Of a stretch of DNA of 64,000 nucleotides, positions 33,364 through 43,444 are shown one piece after another. Position numbers and translations under genes: made by a program. Each line of letters begins with the position of its first letter. Position 1 is the stretch's first letter. Source of the stretch: Cyanophora paradoxa (Eukaryota > Glaucocystophyceae > Cyanophorales > Cyanophoraceae); assembly GCA_004431415.1 (NCBI GenBank), contig QPMI01000436.1, positions 310,001-374,000 of the forward strand, read 5' to 3'. Under the pieces are notes generated by a model. That model had not been told where the DNA came from and did not search any database. It was given only the letters and a program-made list of their open reading frames with translations.

Positions 33364-34775
33364 CAGCCGGAGCGCGTGGTGTCGATGCGGCCGTCAATGC
33401 ACATGATAGTGCCGATGCCGATCAGCATGTCTGCGTCCGGGCCGAGAGTTCCGTCCGGCACGACGTGCACGGCACGCGAGACGTAGACGTCGCCAAAGCG
33501 GAGAACTACGTGGGCTATTTCAGCCTCGATCGTCGCGTGGTGCATGAAGGCACGGAGCGTCTTTGTGCCGGTGTAGCGGGTGCCCTTAGGCATCATCCGC
33601 CGCTCGGCCACTTCACCCATTGCGCCAGTATCGAAGATAAACTTGACGCGAATCCAATCGCCCAGCGTGCCGTCGGGGCCGAGGGCGTACACATACCCAT
33701 GGCACTGGAGCAGCAGCCGGCGAAAATCATGCGGCAGCCCGTTAATCCCGTCGATAACTCGACCAATCGGGACCGGGGCCGGAAGCTGGCTGGAGTCGGG
33801 ATCGGAATCCGCGGACTCAGGCTCGGCAAAATCAGTAGGCCGATCAGGGCCGTAGCCAACGAGCTCGTCCGGGGCCGGCGCAGGGAAACGCAGGTGAGCC
33901 TGCTGCGCAGCGCTCGTGGCATGGAGCGCAGTGGAACGAGCCGCGGGTAGGCCGCCGACGTGCTTGCGGGACGGGCCGTCGGGGCGGTGCACGGGGACAA
34001 AGGCCGTGTTGTCATGATCGAGCTGCATCGCGGCAAGCTCGGGAGGCTGGAGGGCCGCAGCCGTTGTGTACTCGGGGTCGCTGGCAACCCGCTGAATGCG
34101 AGTGCCAGGGGCGGAGCCGTTGACGTAGCCTTTGGCGCCGAGGGCCATTGCGTGGCCGATGCACGCGATGAGCTGCTGCTCATGTTTCTCGAACGGGCGG
34201 ATCGAGGGGTCGGAGGCGCTGTGACGCCGAGCAGCCGCGTTGAGCTCGTCCCATTGCGGGCTGCTAAGTGGCTCGCCCAAGATCGTAAGGTCCTCGCCCG
34301 CGACATTGGCGATCGAATTCAAGTAAGTGCTAAGCAGCTGCGCATTCGGCGGCTGCTTCGCGAGCTCAGTTGACATCATGGCACACCAGTTTTGCACGCG
34401 CCGATAGTGCCGTGCGCCGTCGACGGCGGAGCTGGCGGCCTGAGCGATGAGACGCTGGCGCAAGGGGGGCGGCGGCGCTTGCTGCGGGCGAGCGCTCGAA
34501 CTGGCCGCGGCGGGCCGGAACGATGAGGAGCTGGCCGCGGCCGGCTGCTGCGCAGCGGGTGCGTAGATCTCTTGGCCCCAACCGTACCCGCCGGACCCGT
34601 ACATTTGGGGCTGCAGCGGCGGCGGCGCCTGCTGCCAGGCCGGGGTTGGGAGGGGGCGCCGTGGCCGGCGGGCGCGAGGCCTGGGCCTGGCGCGGAGCCT
34701 GTGACTGGCGCGAGGCCTGGGCCGGCTGCACGGGGGCCGCCTGCGCCACGCGCTCTGGGTGCGGCGTCGGCGCAA
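33216..34775 (-). CDS. pro: Retrotransposon aspartic protease region
   Basis: 519 codons in a frame different from the ORFs on either side. The first ~40 residues are Arg-rich shadow sequence; plausible protein begins near PTPAWQQAPPPLQPQMYGSG. The retropepsin core has FIFDTGAMGEVAERR (catalytic DTG at 382-384) and DMLIGIGTIMCIDGR near 450 (flap/LIG motif). It would cleave the gag-pol polyprotein. The meaningful part ends near HVIPFRFPGKHKGLC, after which the pol frame carries on. Entry needs a +1 shift from the gag frame and exit a -1 shift back to it. Confidence 0.85.
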   Translation of the reverse strand: MRRRRTQSAWRRRPPCSRPRPRASHRLRARPRPRARRPRRPLPTPAWQQAPPPLQPQMYGSGGYGWGQEIYAPAAQQPAAASSSSFRPAAASSSARPQQAPPPPLRQRLIAQAASSAVDGARHYRRVQNWCAMMSTELAKQPPNAQLLSTYLNSIANVAGEDLTILGEPLSSPQWDELNAAARRHSASDPSIRPFEKHEQQLIACIGHAMALGAKGYVNGSAPGTRIQRVASDPEYTTAAALQPPELAAMQLDHDNTAFVPVHRPDGPSRKHVGGLPAARSTALHATSAAQQAHLRFPAPAPDELVGYGPDRPTDFAEPESADSDPDSSQLPAPVPIGRVIDGINGLPHDFRRLLLQCHGYVYALGPDGTLGDWIRVKFIFDTGAMGEVAERRMMPKGTRYTGTKTLRAFMHHATIEAEIAHVVLRFGDVYVSRAVHVVPDGTLGPDADMLIGIGTIMCIDGRIDTTRSGWCLHARDAHYKPHVIPFRFPGKHKGLCLSGSSALSKSNGTGENAGSAAS

Positions 34776-37700
34776 GCGCGAAGCCGCGGCGCAGTGCCTC
34801 GGTACGCGCGAAGTTGAGCAGGTTGTCCGTCGGCATCAGTACCGGGACACCGAGGATTCCGAGCTGCTCGCGGAGCTCGTCATCGGTCATGTTCGCGATC
34901 TCCGGGGGCACCGGGCCGAGGCGGTGGCGCATGTGCGCCGGCCCCACAGGTCCCTTACGGGCAGGAGATTGCGAGTCGTCGCGCGCACGCTTGTGGCTAG
35001 CCGGCGTCGCCTGGCTTTGCGACGGGCTCGCGATCGGCGACGCAGTGCTACGGGTGGGGCTGCGGTCGCGGGACGAGGGCGTGGATGCCCCAGCCCCTGG
35101 AGCTCCGTGCGAGCGCGCGAAGATGTCGAGGGGATCACGGCCGTTCCATGCGCGGACCGTGCCGGCAGGCAAACGGTAGTGGAACGGCGTGATCGCGATG
35201 CGCGAGGGGCCCAGCGCGGGTGCCATCTCAAGCGCGGGGAACGGCGCATCGGCCGTGCGCACAGTGTCGAGGACCGGAGCGGCGGTCAAATGGTTGAGCC
35301 GCAGGGTCGGGACAGGCGATGTGGACCCGGCCATGAGCGGCCAAAGAGTTTTGTATATTTCCTGGGTCCAATCGCGGAAAGCATCGCGAACCTGCTGCTG
35401 CGCGCAGGGCGGGTGACGAGCGTACTGCTCGTGGTAATTGTTGGCATTTGTAAAGCCGCAGGTCTCGCGGAGGGCCTCCGAGACGCCCAGAGCCGACGTT
35501 TCGGCGGGCAGCAGGCGCTCGAGGAAGCGCAATGGGAGGTACGGCGCATCGGCCGACTCGGAGGTGGACGGCGTGGTCTCGGAGACCGTGAGGGCGAGCT
35601 TCAGGCGCTGGAGCGTGCCAGAGCTCCAGAGCTGGCGAAGGGCGTTCAACAGCGCGGCGCGCTTGTCGGGAGCCCCGCCCCACCACACGTCAGTGCCGGG
35701 CACCGACGGGGGCTGGGGCGCCTGCGGGAGGCGCGGCATAGCGAGCCACAGCAAGGTGCCGAGCGGCACCCAGCAGGCTTGCGCGAGCTCAGCGGAGTCG
35801 TCAGCGCGGGCGACGGCGTGGCCCTGCTGCGCTTCGACCTTGACGGAAAACAAGGGATTGCCATCCGAGCCCGTGGCGCGCTGGCCGACGCGCGTGCCGA
35901 CAATGGAACGCGTGTCGGGAGACAGGAGAACTTCGCGCAGGAAGTCATAGACCGCGGGCACCAGCAGGACATGGTGCGGAATCTCAGCGGCGGTTTTTGG
36001 GTCAGCCGCGACAGAAGCGGCCGGACGTCGCATCATGATATGCGAAACCATGGCCAGCACGAAGCCGGCAAGAATGCCTGCGAGGCGCTCGCGAACAGGG
36101 ACGGCTTCCCACGTGTTCGGCGGCGGGTGCGCGGGCTCCGGGGGCGCATTGCGGCCCGGGGCATGCTCGTGCTTGCGGGCATTCAAATTTTCACGGCCAA
36201 GCGCGTAAACGCGCTGAGGGAGGCCAGCAAGGCGGCGATCAATCTCTCCAGCGGGCGGGGAGTGCATAGCCGTGTGGGTCGGGCCGCTACAAGCCGTCGC
36301 CTCCACCGAGCCGGTCGGTTGGGCGAGGACCATCTCGTGGAAGGTGCGCAAGTTTGTGAAGACATCCTGCGCGCTGCGCGACAAGGCGGGGTCGCCTGGG
36401 ACGAGGGCGCGGAATCCGGCCGCCCTGTTTCTCACGGGAGAGAGGATACCGGCGGCGCGCCCGAAGCGGCCTTCGCGGTATGCGCGCAGCTGTGCATCAA
36501 GCCGCTCGCGATTGAAATGCCCATGCGAGGCGTGCGTGCTGATGGCACAGTGGGTCCCCCGGAATATGTGAATGAGGATTGAGTTCAAGCAAAGGTATGC
36601 CGAGAGCCAAGGGCTAGCATTCTCGCGCGAGGCGCTCGGTTGCGAAGCAAGCCAGCGCATGACGTCATTGGGAATGCCGGCCATAGTCGGGGCATACAGG
36701 GCGCCTTGCACCGCCGCGGCCGACAGCGAAGCAGTTGCAATGGGGCCCTCGATGCCGTAAAGCATCATGCAGGCGGGTATACCGCGGTTGTGACCGGGCA
36801 CGTTCGAGAGAATCGTGGCCACGAGAGCGTGGAAGGCAGAGTAAGCATCGTGCCCATCCGGGTGATAGAGGCAGCTAGCCGGCGGCACCGCTCGAGGCAC
36901 GGCGTTCGGGCCAGCCGAGTCTTTGCCGGTGGCAGCGGCAGCATCCGCGACGGCCGTCGCCGCAGTCGGCGGGAGCGTCGGGAAGAACGGGAGCGCGGCC
37001 CAGTGGGACGCGTTGGTAACAACGCTCGCGAGCTGGGGCTCGGGGTCGGCTAAGAGGCGGAGGAAAGCGTTGCTCACCCTCACGCGCTCATCCTTTGCGT
37101 CGTACCAGGTCCCGGGCTCGGCTTCCGGGGCGACCTTGCCCTTTTCTTTGCGGTCGGTGACGGGCGGCGCGCTCGGGCCGGGGACGGCGTCGGCGAGCGG
37201 GGTCTGCCACTGAATGTGGGACTCAGACCGCTTCGTGCGCCCGTCAGTGTCGCTGTCGGCGTCGCCGGCAGCGACGACAGCATCAAGCGATGGGCTGGGA
37301 GGCTGCGGGGCGTCGGCGCCGGCCTCTGCATCAGCGCCAGCCGCTGCATCAGTTTGCATAGGCTCCGCGGAAGGGTCCGCGGGCGTCACGGGCGCAGGCG
37401 CGCGGAGATCAGCCATAGGGGGCTCCCAAACGCCAGCATTTGCGAGCATGGCGGCGTAAGAGGGCTGCGCGAGCCAAGAGCGAGAGTCGTCATACGCCGC
37501 GAGATCCATGACATTGGGACACGGCTCGCGGTCCGACTGCTCAGCAGCGGTGTTGAGCTTCGCGGACAAATAGGGCAAGCGGGCTTCGTCATAATAAAAG
37601 GCGACGTCTTCCGGCAGCTTTTGCTGCTCGGGCGGGACATAGTCCGTATACCCGGCCTCAGGCTGGTGCGGCCAAGCGCTGACCAGCCATCGCGCGTGCG

Positions 37701-40700
37701 AGGGCACGGGGTCGACGACATTGAGCGAGGGGCCCCTGCCCTTCGTAGCCGGGTCGCGGTTTGCAACATAGTACGGCGGGAGCGCGCGCACGTCCATCTG
37801 GTGGCGGTCCAGGAAGAACGTGTCCCAGTACTCGCTATTCCAGTCGTCGACGTTGGCCGGGAAGCCATGGATAGGCAGGATGCGACCGTCGCGGAGCGCG
37901 TGCAGCTCCCAGGTGGCGACGGCGCGGCGCAGTGCGGCGTAATTGGCGGGGTGCCGATCAGGCATTCGCAGCTGCGGCTCGAAAGTGTTCCAGATAGGCA
38001 GCCGCCCGCGCGCGTGCCACTGGTCGAAGCGCTTCCACGGGGGCTGGTTGAGCTCATCTTTCAGCCACTTGCGCAGCGTGTGGCCCGTGGGCAAGGTGAC
38101 ATTGTGCAAGTCCGGGTTCTGGTCGGGCGAGAGGCCGCTATTTGCCAACCAAGCCTGGACTGCGTCCTCCGCCCAGAGGCGGGACGGAGCATCGCAGAGC
38201 TCGCCCTCCATTTCGAAAAGATGGAGGTCGATGCCCTCACGCACGAACAGAGCGTGGTGCATGCGTGCAAGGTCGTCCTCGGCGATGCCCTCGGGCGGGG
38301 TGGGGGAGGGGGGAGCCGCAGGGGCGCGCTTCTTGTCCCCCTGATCCTCCTCATCATCCTCATCCTTGTCGTCGGCGGCGGCGCGCTTACGGCCGGCACG
38401 GGTGGTATACCGGAGCGGGATGGCCGGGTGGCCAGTCGCCTGCTCGATAGCGCCGCCCTTGCGGGTGGCAGTGCCGGTAGCGCGGCGCGGCCTGCCGCTG
38501 CCGCCGCCCTTCTTCCCTGCGGCCTCGAACACGAGCGGCGGATCGTAATGAACCGCGCGCTCGAGGACCGAGAGAACGATCTGGGAGCGCTCGGTGTAGC
38601 TGGGGTCAATGTACGGGCCCGAGCAAAACACGTCGCGCGTTTTCATGACGGCCCAGGGCCAGACATGCTTGATCGCCGCGTTATCGATTGAGAGATGCGT
38701 GCAGCGGCGATCAATCGCGGCTTTGAGGCGCTCGGCCAGAGCCGGATTGTCCAAGAAGACCATCTGAGCCATGTGGCGGGTAACTGTGAACCGCTGCGGG
38801 AGAGCGAGAGTCACGAGCTCCATGCCGAACCCCACCGGCGGCAGGTGCGGGAAGTCGCGGAAGCGGAAGAACGTCTTGTCTTCCGGGCAGGTGCGCGCCA
38901 CAGTGACCGTCGGTACACCGTGATAATGGCCCATGCCGTACAGCCAATCCGCAAACAGAACCCCGGGGTGGCTCTTTTCATTGTTATCGAGCAGATAACG
39001 GAGGCGCGCATTGGCCTTTTTCGCGGGAAGCTTGACGGCGCGGTAGCCGTCGAGCTCGATTTCGAGGCGCGCAAGCTCATAGAGAGGCGCGGGCGGCAAC
39101 TCGCCATTGATGTAGCGGTTGCGCCGCTTCAAGTACGTGAGCGCGACGCGCTCGCGGATGTCGCGGTCGGAGTGCTCGGCAACGCAGAAGCAGCCGGCGC
39201 TGGCGACCGTCGCGAGGCGCTCGGCCATGTCGGTGAAAGTGGAGACGGGCGGCGCCTCACCGCGCGGGCGGATCCAATCGAAATGTGAATCCTTGGCATA
39301 GTTCGCGTTGCCCACTTTCACGACTTCGAGGCTGCGGAACCGAATGATTCCCAGCAGCAGGTGCACGCAGACGTGCAGGAAATCAGCCGGGCTCTCGCAC
39401 TCGGCGCGCAGGAGCGCAAGCGCAGTGCGGGCGGCCAGGTGGCCAGAGGGCGGAGCCGGGCTATTGTAAGCCGCATACATCGTCATGTGGCGCGGCATCG
39501 GCGCCGTCTCGCGCGCATCTTCGGGGCAGTGCCACTGGAGGCTGAACTGGCCCAGGATGAACGCGCTGGTGTTCAGGAGCGAGAGCAGGTTCGTCTGTTT
39601 CTCCTCCGAGAACTCGCAGCTGGCGAGGCCGAGCTTGCGCATGGGGCTGGACGGCTCGTTGCCGTACCAGGCGGTCAGCATCTCCTCCCAGAAGCGGGCG
39701 CGCTCGGGTGCGGGGCCCGGGGTCTGGCCCGCGTCGAGCGAGGGGCGGACCTGACGGTAGACGTCATGGTACTGCTTCTGCAGATCGAGAATTTCCTGGG
39801 AGGACCCGAGGCCGAAATCGCGATCGGCGATGCTCGCGACCGCGAGGATGATGCCCATGAGCCGGTTAAGCTCGTGCGGGCCCGTCATACTGAGCATCAC
39901 CCGAGTCGGTAAGTCCAGGCCGCAGGCGGCGAGGATCAAATTGTGGGCCTTGCTAACGCCGCCGTCCTGCACTGGGAGGAACTCGATCAGGCGGTGGTCC
40001 TTCGCGAAGGACTGAGTGAAGAGCACGGCCAGGGCGCGCTGGAGCGCGACGGCGTTGGTCGCGAGGCTGGCGTACCAGCTCGCGCGCGTGCTGAGCAGGG
40101 GTCCGAGGCCGCCGATTTCGCGCAGGAAATTGCGGTCCTCGGCCCACGGCCCGAGCTCGAAGAGCGTGTCCTTAGGCAGGAACACGTAACGGCCCTTCTC
40201 GTGCGCGGCGACCGCCGTGGCGAGACCCCAGCGCACGCGCTCGCTGGCGGAGGAAGCCAGGGACTCAGCGCGCAGGGACGCAGAGCTCTCAGAGTCCGAG
40301 TCGTCCGAGAGGGCCTTGCGGAGCTCGTGCCGCAGTTCGGAATCAATTTTCTCGGTCGCGCGCGCGTGATCCGGGATCGTGAAAACGATTCCACGGGCAT
40401 CATTGTCGCTAGTGGACGGGCCCAGGTCTTCCAAGAGGCCTTTGGCATGGATTTCCTCCGTCATGAAGGCAGCAAGGGCCTTGGTGTACTGCCCGGGCGA
40501 GCGCGGGGCGGCACGACCGATGTTGTCGCCCTCAGGGAGAGCGTCAGCCTCCTTCTCGCTCAGGACGTATTTGTCCGAGCTGGAGACGGGGGAGATCACC
40601 GAGGCCGACTCGCTCTCGGGGCGGGCGGGGCTAGCGGCGTCAAGGGCGCGCTCAAACTCGGCTTCACGCGCGGCTGCAATAACCGGCGTCTCCTCCTCGT

Positions 40701-42768
40701 CATTTTCGCGGTCAAACGCGGCCTGCGTGGCGCGCGCGACCTCCTCATCCTCCGCCGTCGGCTGGCGGAGGCCCGCGAGCGCGTCGTCCTCGAGCACGTC
40801 CACGAACGTGAGCTCAGAGCTCTCGGAGACGGGCATCACGCGGAGCGAACGGATCGCGGTGCCGGACGAACCGGGCTTGGGGTTGCCGCCCGCGGGCTTC
40901 GGAGCGCCCGGGGGCTGAGCGGGGGCGGCAGGAGCCGGGACGCGCGACTCGAGGTCGGCAAGGCGCTGGAGCGCATGCGCGAGGCCTTCGCGGTCGGCGC
41001 CGGTGTTGGTCGTCTCGGGCGGGGCCGAGCGAGACTCATTCTGCTGCTGGCAGTCGCTGGCGTAGTGCCCAGCGCCGCCGCAGCGATTGCAGATGGTGTT
41101 GGGGCCGGCCTGGCGCCAGCCACCACCGTGGCCGGCGCGGTTGCCGCCGGGGCCCCCGCCGCGGGGCGGGCCGCCGTACCCCTGGCCCTGGCCACCGCCG
41201 TACCCCTGGCGCTGGCCTTGGCCCTGGCCCTGGCCGGGGCCACCGCGGTGACCGCCGTAGCCACTGCGGGGCTGGCCGTAGCCGCCACGGCCCTGGTTGT
41301 AGCCGCCGCGGTTCTGCTCGAAGGAACCGCGTGCAGCGTACCCCCCGCGGGGCGCGAAGCCACCGCGGTTCTGATTGAAACCCTCGCGCTGCGCGCCGCC
41401 GGACTGGTCGTCGCGGGCGCGCTTCCGCTCTGCCGGCGTCTCGGTCTGTTGGTGCAGCCAGTCGCGGTAGGGGATGCCGGGGAAGGGGGGAGGGGCTTCC
41501 ACCCAACGGCACTCCCACTTGAAGTGCATTTTCTCATCAAGCGAGAGGTGCTTGAGATACTTGCAGCACGGGCAGGGGAGCTGACTCGTCGCGGGGTACC
41601 CGAGGCGATCCGAGTCAGGGTGGCGGTTGGGAGCCTGGGGCTGCGTCACGGGGGCGCCGGCGGGCGCCTTGGTCCCGTGAGCAGGCTGCACGGTTTTGAC
41701 CGGGATTGCAGCCGGCGCCGGCTCGTCGGCGTCGCCCTCGTCCTCGCCCTCGGCGGCGGGCACCGGCTTGAGAGCCTTGACAGGCACCGCGCCCCGGGAG
41801 CGCTTCGGCTCCGGCTCAGCCGCGGGGCGCGACTCGGCCTGGAGGCGGACGGTGCGGCGGCCGTGGCGGTCGCACTGCTCCTCGAAGATCTTCTCAGCGC
41901 GCAGGGGCGTGAGATCGACCCCGAAGCGCGCGAACTCGCCGCGGAGCTCCTGCAGAATGTACGTCATCGTACTCTCATTCTGCCGAGCGTTGATCGCGGC
42001 GCGAACGTCGTAGTTGTCGTACTGCGGGTCTAGCCCGGTTTGGCGGCGCGAGAGCGCGTTCCCGATCACGGTGATCAGGTGCTCGGCGTAAGATTTGTCC
42101 ACCGGGCGCGTGTGGCGCACGTGCGGAGCGATCCAGTTCACCCACGTCAGCGGATCTTCGCCGGTGTACGCGGCGTTGATCGCTGCCTCGGCGACGTGGG
42201 GCAAGCCTTTAGTCACACGCTCAATGATGTACTTCTCAACGCCCGGGGCGCGCTGGAAAGTGTTGCGACCCGCCGCAATCTCAGCATCGAGACGCGCGAC
42301 TGAGTTCTCGAGCTGGAGAATCTCGGCCTCAGTCTCGGGGAGCCGGGCCTCGATGGGCAGGGCAGTCAGCACGGTGAGCCGCGCGAGCCTGCTAGTATAG
42401 TGATCCTTAGTCTCTTCCAGCTGGTCGCGCATGCGCTGCATCTGCGAGCGCAGCGAGCCCTTGCAGAGCTGAGAGACCATGAAGCCGCCGAGCGCTTCAA
42501 CCTTAGTCCAGTTATCGCCCTCCGGCTCATACGCATACTTGTGCGTCTGAGTCGCGACGAAAGTGCGTATCTGCTGGCGCCACTCATCGACTTCTTCGAT
42601 GGTCGGGTTCGCAGACAGCGGGGTGATGGCGGGCAAGCCCTTCGCATCAACCGCGGGCGCCGCAGCAGTCATCTGCTGAACGGCCACGCCGCTCGTGGGT
42701 GCGGACGAGTTGAGTGCGATCATGCGATCGCGCTCGCTCGTCGGCAGCTCAACTGGAAGCCGCGACAT
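34366..42768 (-). CDS. gag: Giant gag fused to a ~2,000-residue region of unknown function
   Basis: 2,800 codons from ATG 42,768. Residues 1-300 are helical and gag-like. A Cys/His cluster lies at about 399-420 (CPCC...H...C). An RGG/GYG/GQG-rich tract spans 465-550. A CCHC zinc knuckle (CNRCGGAGHYASDC) sits at 560-573. From about 650 to 2,600 there is well-composed globular-looking protein with interspersed Ser/Pro/Ala linkers and acidic runs that I cannot place in any family. Near the end MTDDELREQLGILGVPVLMP resembles a SAP/LEM-type helix-turn-helix fold. The last ~80 residues are Arg-rich and probably out of frame, since the neighbouring frame carries the better protein from about 34,650. 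It probably encodes particle proteins plus an accessory activity. Confidence 0.85.
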   Translation of the reverse strand: MSRLPVELPTSERDRMIALNSSAPTSGVAVQQMTAAAPAVDAKGLPAITPLSANPTIEEVDEWRQQIRTFVATQTHKYAYEPEGDNWTKVEALGGFMVSQLCKGSLRSQMQRMRDQLEETKDHYTSRLARLTVLTALPIEARLPETEAEILQLENSVARLDAEIAAGRNTFQRAPGVEKYIIERVTKGLPHVAEAAINAAYTGEDPLTWVNWIAPHVRHTRPVDKSYAEHLITVIGNALSRRQTGLDPQYDNYDVRAAINARQNESTMTYILQELRGEFARFGVDLTPLRAEKIFEEQCDRHGRRTVRLQAESRPAAEPEPKRSRGAVPVKALKPVPAAEGEDEGDADEPAPAAIPVKTVQPAHGTKAPAGAPVTQPQAPNRHPDSDRLGYPATSQLPCPCCKYLKHLSLDEKMHFKWECRWVEAPPPFPGIPYRDWLHQQTETPAERKRARDDQSGGAQREGFNQNRGGFAPRGGYAARGSFEQNRGGYNQGRGGYGQPRSGYGGHRGGPGQGQGQGQRQGYGGGQGQGYGGPPRGGGPGGNRAGHGGGWRQAGPNTICNRCGGAGHYASDCQQQNESRSAPPETTNTGADREGLAHALQRLADLESRVPAPAAPAQPPGAPKPAGGNPKPGSSGTAIRSLRVMPVSESSELTFVDVLEDDALAGLRQPTAEDEEVARATQAAFDRENDEEETPVIAAAREAEFERALDAASPARPESESASVISPVSSSDKYVLSEKEADALPEGDNIGRAAPRSPGQYTKALAAFMTEEIHAKGLLEDLGPSTSDNDARGIVFTIPDHARATEKIDSELRHELRKALSDDSDSESSASLRAESLASSASERVRWGLATAVAAHEKGRYVFLPKDTLFELGPWAEDRNFLREIGGLGPLLSTRASWYASLATNAVALQRALAVLFTQSFAKDHRLIEFLPVQDGGVSKAHNLILAACGLDLPTRVMLSMTGPHELNRLMGIILAVASIADRDFGLGSSQEILDLQKQYHDVYRQVRPSLDAGQTPGPAPERARFWEEMLTAWYGNEPSSPMRKLGLASCEFSEEKQTNLLSLLNTSAFILGQFSLQWHCPEDARETAPMPRHMTMYAAYNSPAPPSGHLAARTALALLRAECESPADFLHVCVHLLLGIIRFRSLEVVKVGNANYAKDSHFDWIRPRGEAPPVSTFTDMAERLATVASAGCFCVAEHSDRDIRERVALTYLKRRNRYINGELPPAPLYELARLEIELDGYRAVKLPAKKANARLRYLLDNNEKSHPGVLFADWLYGMGHYHGVPTVTVARTCPEDKTFFRFRDFPHLPPVGFGMELVTLALPQRFTVTRHMAQMVFLDNPALAERLKAAIDRRCTHLSIDNAAIKHVWPWAVMKTRDVFCSGPYIDPSYTERSQIVLSVLERAVHYDPPLVFEAAGKKGGGSGRPRRATGTATRKGGAIEQATGHPAIPLRYTTRAGRKRAAADDKDEDDEEDQGDKKRAPAAPPSPTPPEGIAEDDLARMHHALFVREGIDLHLFEMEGELCDAPSRLWAEDAVQAWLANSGLSPDQNPDLHNVTLPTGHTLRKWLKDELNQPPWKRFDQWHARGRLPIWNTFEPQLRMPDRHPANYAALRRAVATWELHALRDGRILPIHGFPANVDDWNSEYWDTFFLDRHQMDVRALPPYYVANRDPATKGRGPSLNVVDPVPSHARWLVSAWPHQPEAGYTDYVPPEQQKLPEDVAFYYDEARLPYLSAKLNTAAEQSDREPCPNVMDLAAYDDSRSWLAQPSYAAMLANAGVWEPPMADLRAPAPVTPADPSAEPMQTDAAAGADAEAGADAPQPPSPSLDAVVAAGDADSDTDGRTKRSESHIQWQTPLADAVPGPSAPPVTDRKEKGKVAPEAEPGTWYDAKDERVRVSNAFLRLLADPEPQLASVVTNASHWAALPFFPTLPPTAATAVADAAAATGKDSAGPNAVPRAVPPASCLYHPDGHDAYSAFHALVATILSNVPGHNRGIPACMMLYGIEGPIATASLSAAAVQGALYAPTMAGIPNDVMRWLASQPSASRENASPWLSAYLCLNSILIHIFRGTHCAISTHASHGHFNRERLDAQLRAYREGRFGRAAGILSPVRNRAAGFRALVPGDPALSRSAQDVFTNLRTFHEMVLAQPTGSVEATACSGPTHTAMHSPPAGEIDRRLAGLPQRVYALGRENLNARKHEHAPGRNAPPEPAHPPPNTWEAVPVRERLAGILAGFVLAMVSHIMMRRPAASVAADPKTAAEIPHHVLLVPAVYDFLREVLLSPDTRSIVGTRVGQRATGSDGNPLFSVKVEAQQGHAVARADDSAELAQACWVPLGTLLWLAMPRLPQAPQPPSVPGTDVWWGGAPDKRAALLNALRQLWSSGTLQRLKLALTVSETTPSTSESADAPYLPLRFLERLLPAETSALGVSEALRETCGFTNANNYHEQYARHPPCAQQQVRDAFRDWTQEIYKTLWPLMAGSTSPVPTLRLNHLTAAPVLDTVRTADAPFPALEMAPALGPSRIAITPFHYRLPAGTVRAWNGRDPLDIFARSHGAPGAGASTPSSRDRSPTRSTASPIASPSQSQATPASHKRARDDSQSPARKGPVGPAHMRHRLGPVPPEIANMTDDELREQLGILGVPVLMPTDNLLNFARTEALRRGFALAPTPHPERVAQAAPVQPAQASRQSQAPRQAQASRPPATAPPPNPGLAAGAAAAAAPNVRVRRVRLGPRDLRTRCAAAGRGQLLIVPARRGQFERSPAASAAAPLAPASHRSGRQLRRRRRTALSARAKLVCHDVN

Positions 42769-43444
42769 GGCAGACTTTCACAGTGGCAAGTACAAGACAG
42801 ATCAAATTTGAGCACGAAGCTCTTTGAGGCCGAGTCGCCGCGTAAAACGCGGGATTTCGACGGCACAGACGACGATATGCTGCTTACGCAACACACCGGA
42901 GCGCGATCCGGGCTCGGAGGCCAGGGATCGGCGATGGCACAAAGTTGCCCTCGAGGGGAACTTCGGCGGCTCGACGTGCACGAGGGCGGTCGGCTCTAGC
43001 GCGGCGCGCGGCCGGCTCTTCAGCACGCAGGGCAAGAGTTCCGATTAAAGAACTCAAGCCAGCCAGTCTCCGGGGTCACCGGAGCGCAGGCCCTCACTTT
43101 TCGGCTACCGGGGTTGACCGGTAGCTTACTGTGAGCAAACGTGTGGGAATGACACTACGATGCTACGGTGCGCGTGCGCAGCGCGCGCGAAGGCGGGATC
43201 GCGAGCGACCCGACCTGACCCTTAAAGATTCAGCTCGTGGCAGTGGCGCCTGTCGCGTGCGGGAGCCGAGACGCGAGTCTCACATCGGAACGGCCCTCTT
43301 GGCTCAGTTGGTAGAGCTGTTGCTCTACGAGCCAAGATCCCCGGTTCGGATCCCGCGGACGGGATTTCGGAACGGAGGGGGAAGAGGCCGGGGGCGCGTT
43401 GTAAAAGAGAGCTCAAGCTCGATCAAATTCCCGGCAGTGGCGCC
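42769..43444 (-). other. 5' leader of the retrotransposon with primer-binding region
   Basis: Between the upstream LTR and the gag ATG. Directly next to the LTR the minus strand reads GGCGCCACTGCCGGG; no canonical TGG start of a primer-binding site is seen, so the primer is unknown. The 26-nt junction of LTR end plus this sequence is repeated at 43,239-43,264. Confidence 0.7.
43292..43365 (+). other. tRNA-like hairpin with pol III A- and B-box-like sequences
   Basis: TTGGCTCAGTTGGTAGAGC matches a tRNA D-arm/A box and CCGGTTCGGATCCC matches a T-arm/B box, at tRNA spacing. The acceptor stem cannot be paired and the anticodon stem is poor, so it is not an intact tRNA. Instead it folds as a nested hairpin: CTTGGCTC (43,298) with GAGCCAAG (43,329), and GTAGAGC with GCTCTAC around a TGTT loop. 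It lies antisense to the element in its leader. Confidence 0.5.

Noticed and set aside
34759-38691. Two further antisense ORFs of 491-607 codons
   Set aside because: Same explanation: few stops on either strand in GC-rich coding DNA.
39943-42033. Long plus-strand ORF of 696 codons antisense to gag
   Set aside because: The minus frame carries the zinc knuckle and RGG tract; the plus reading is repetitive Ala/Gly/Leu shadow.
43292-43365. Functional tRNA gene
   Set aside because: D- and T-arm sequences are present but acceptor stem does not pair and the anticodon stem is broken.
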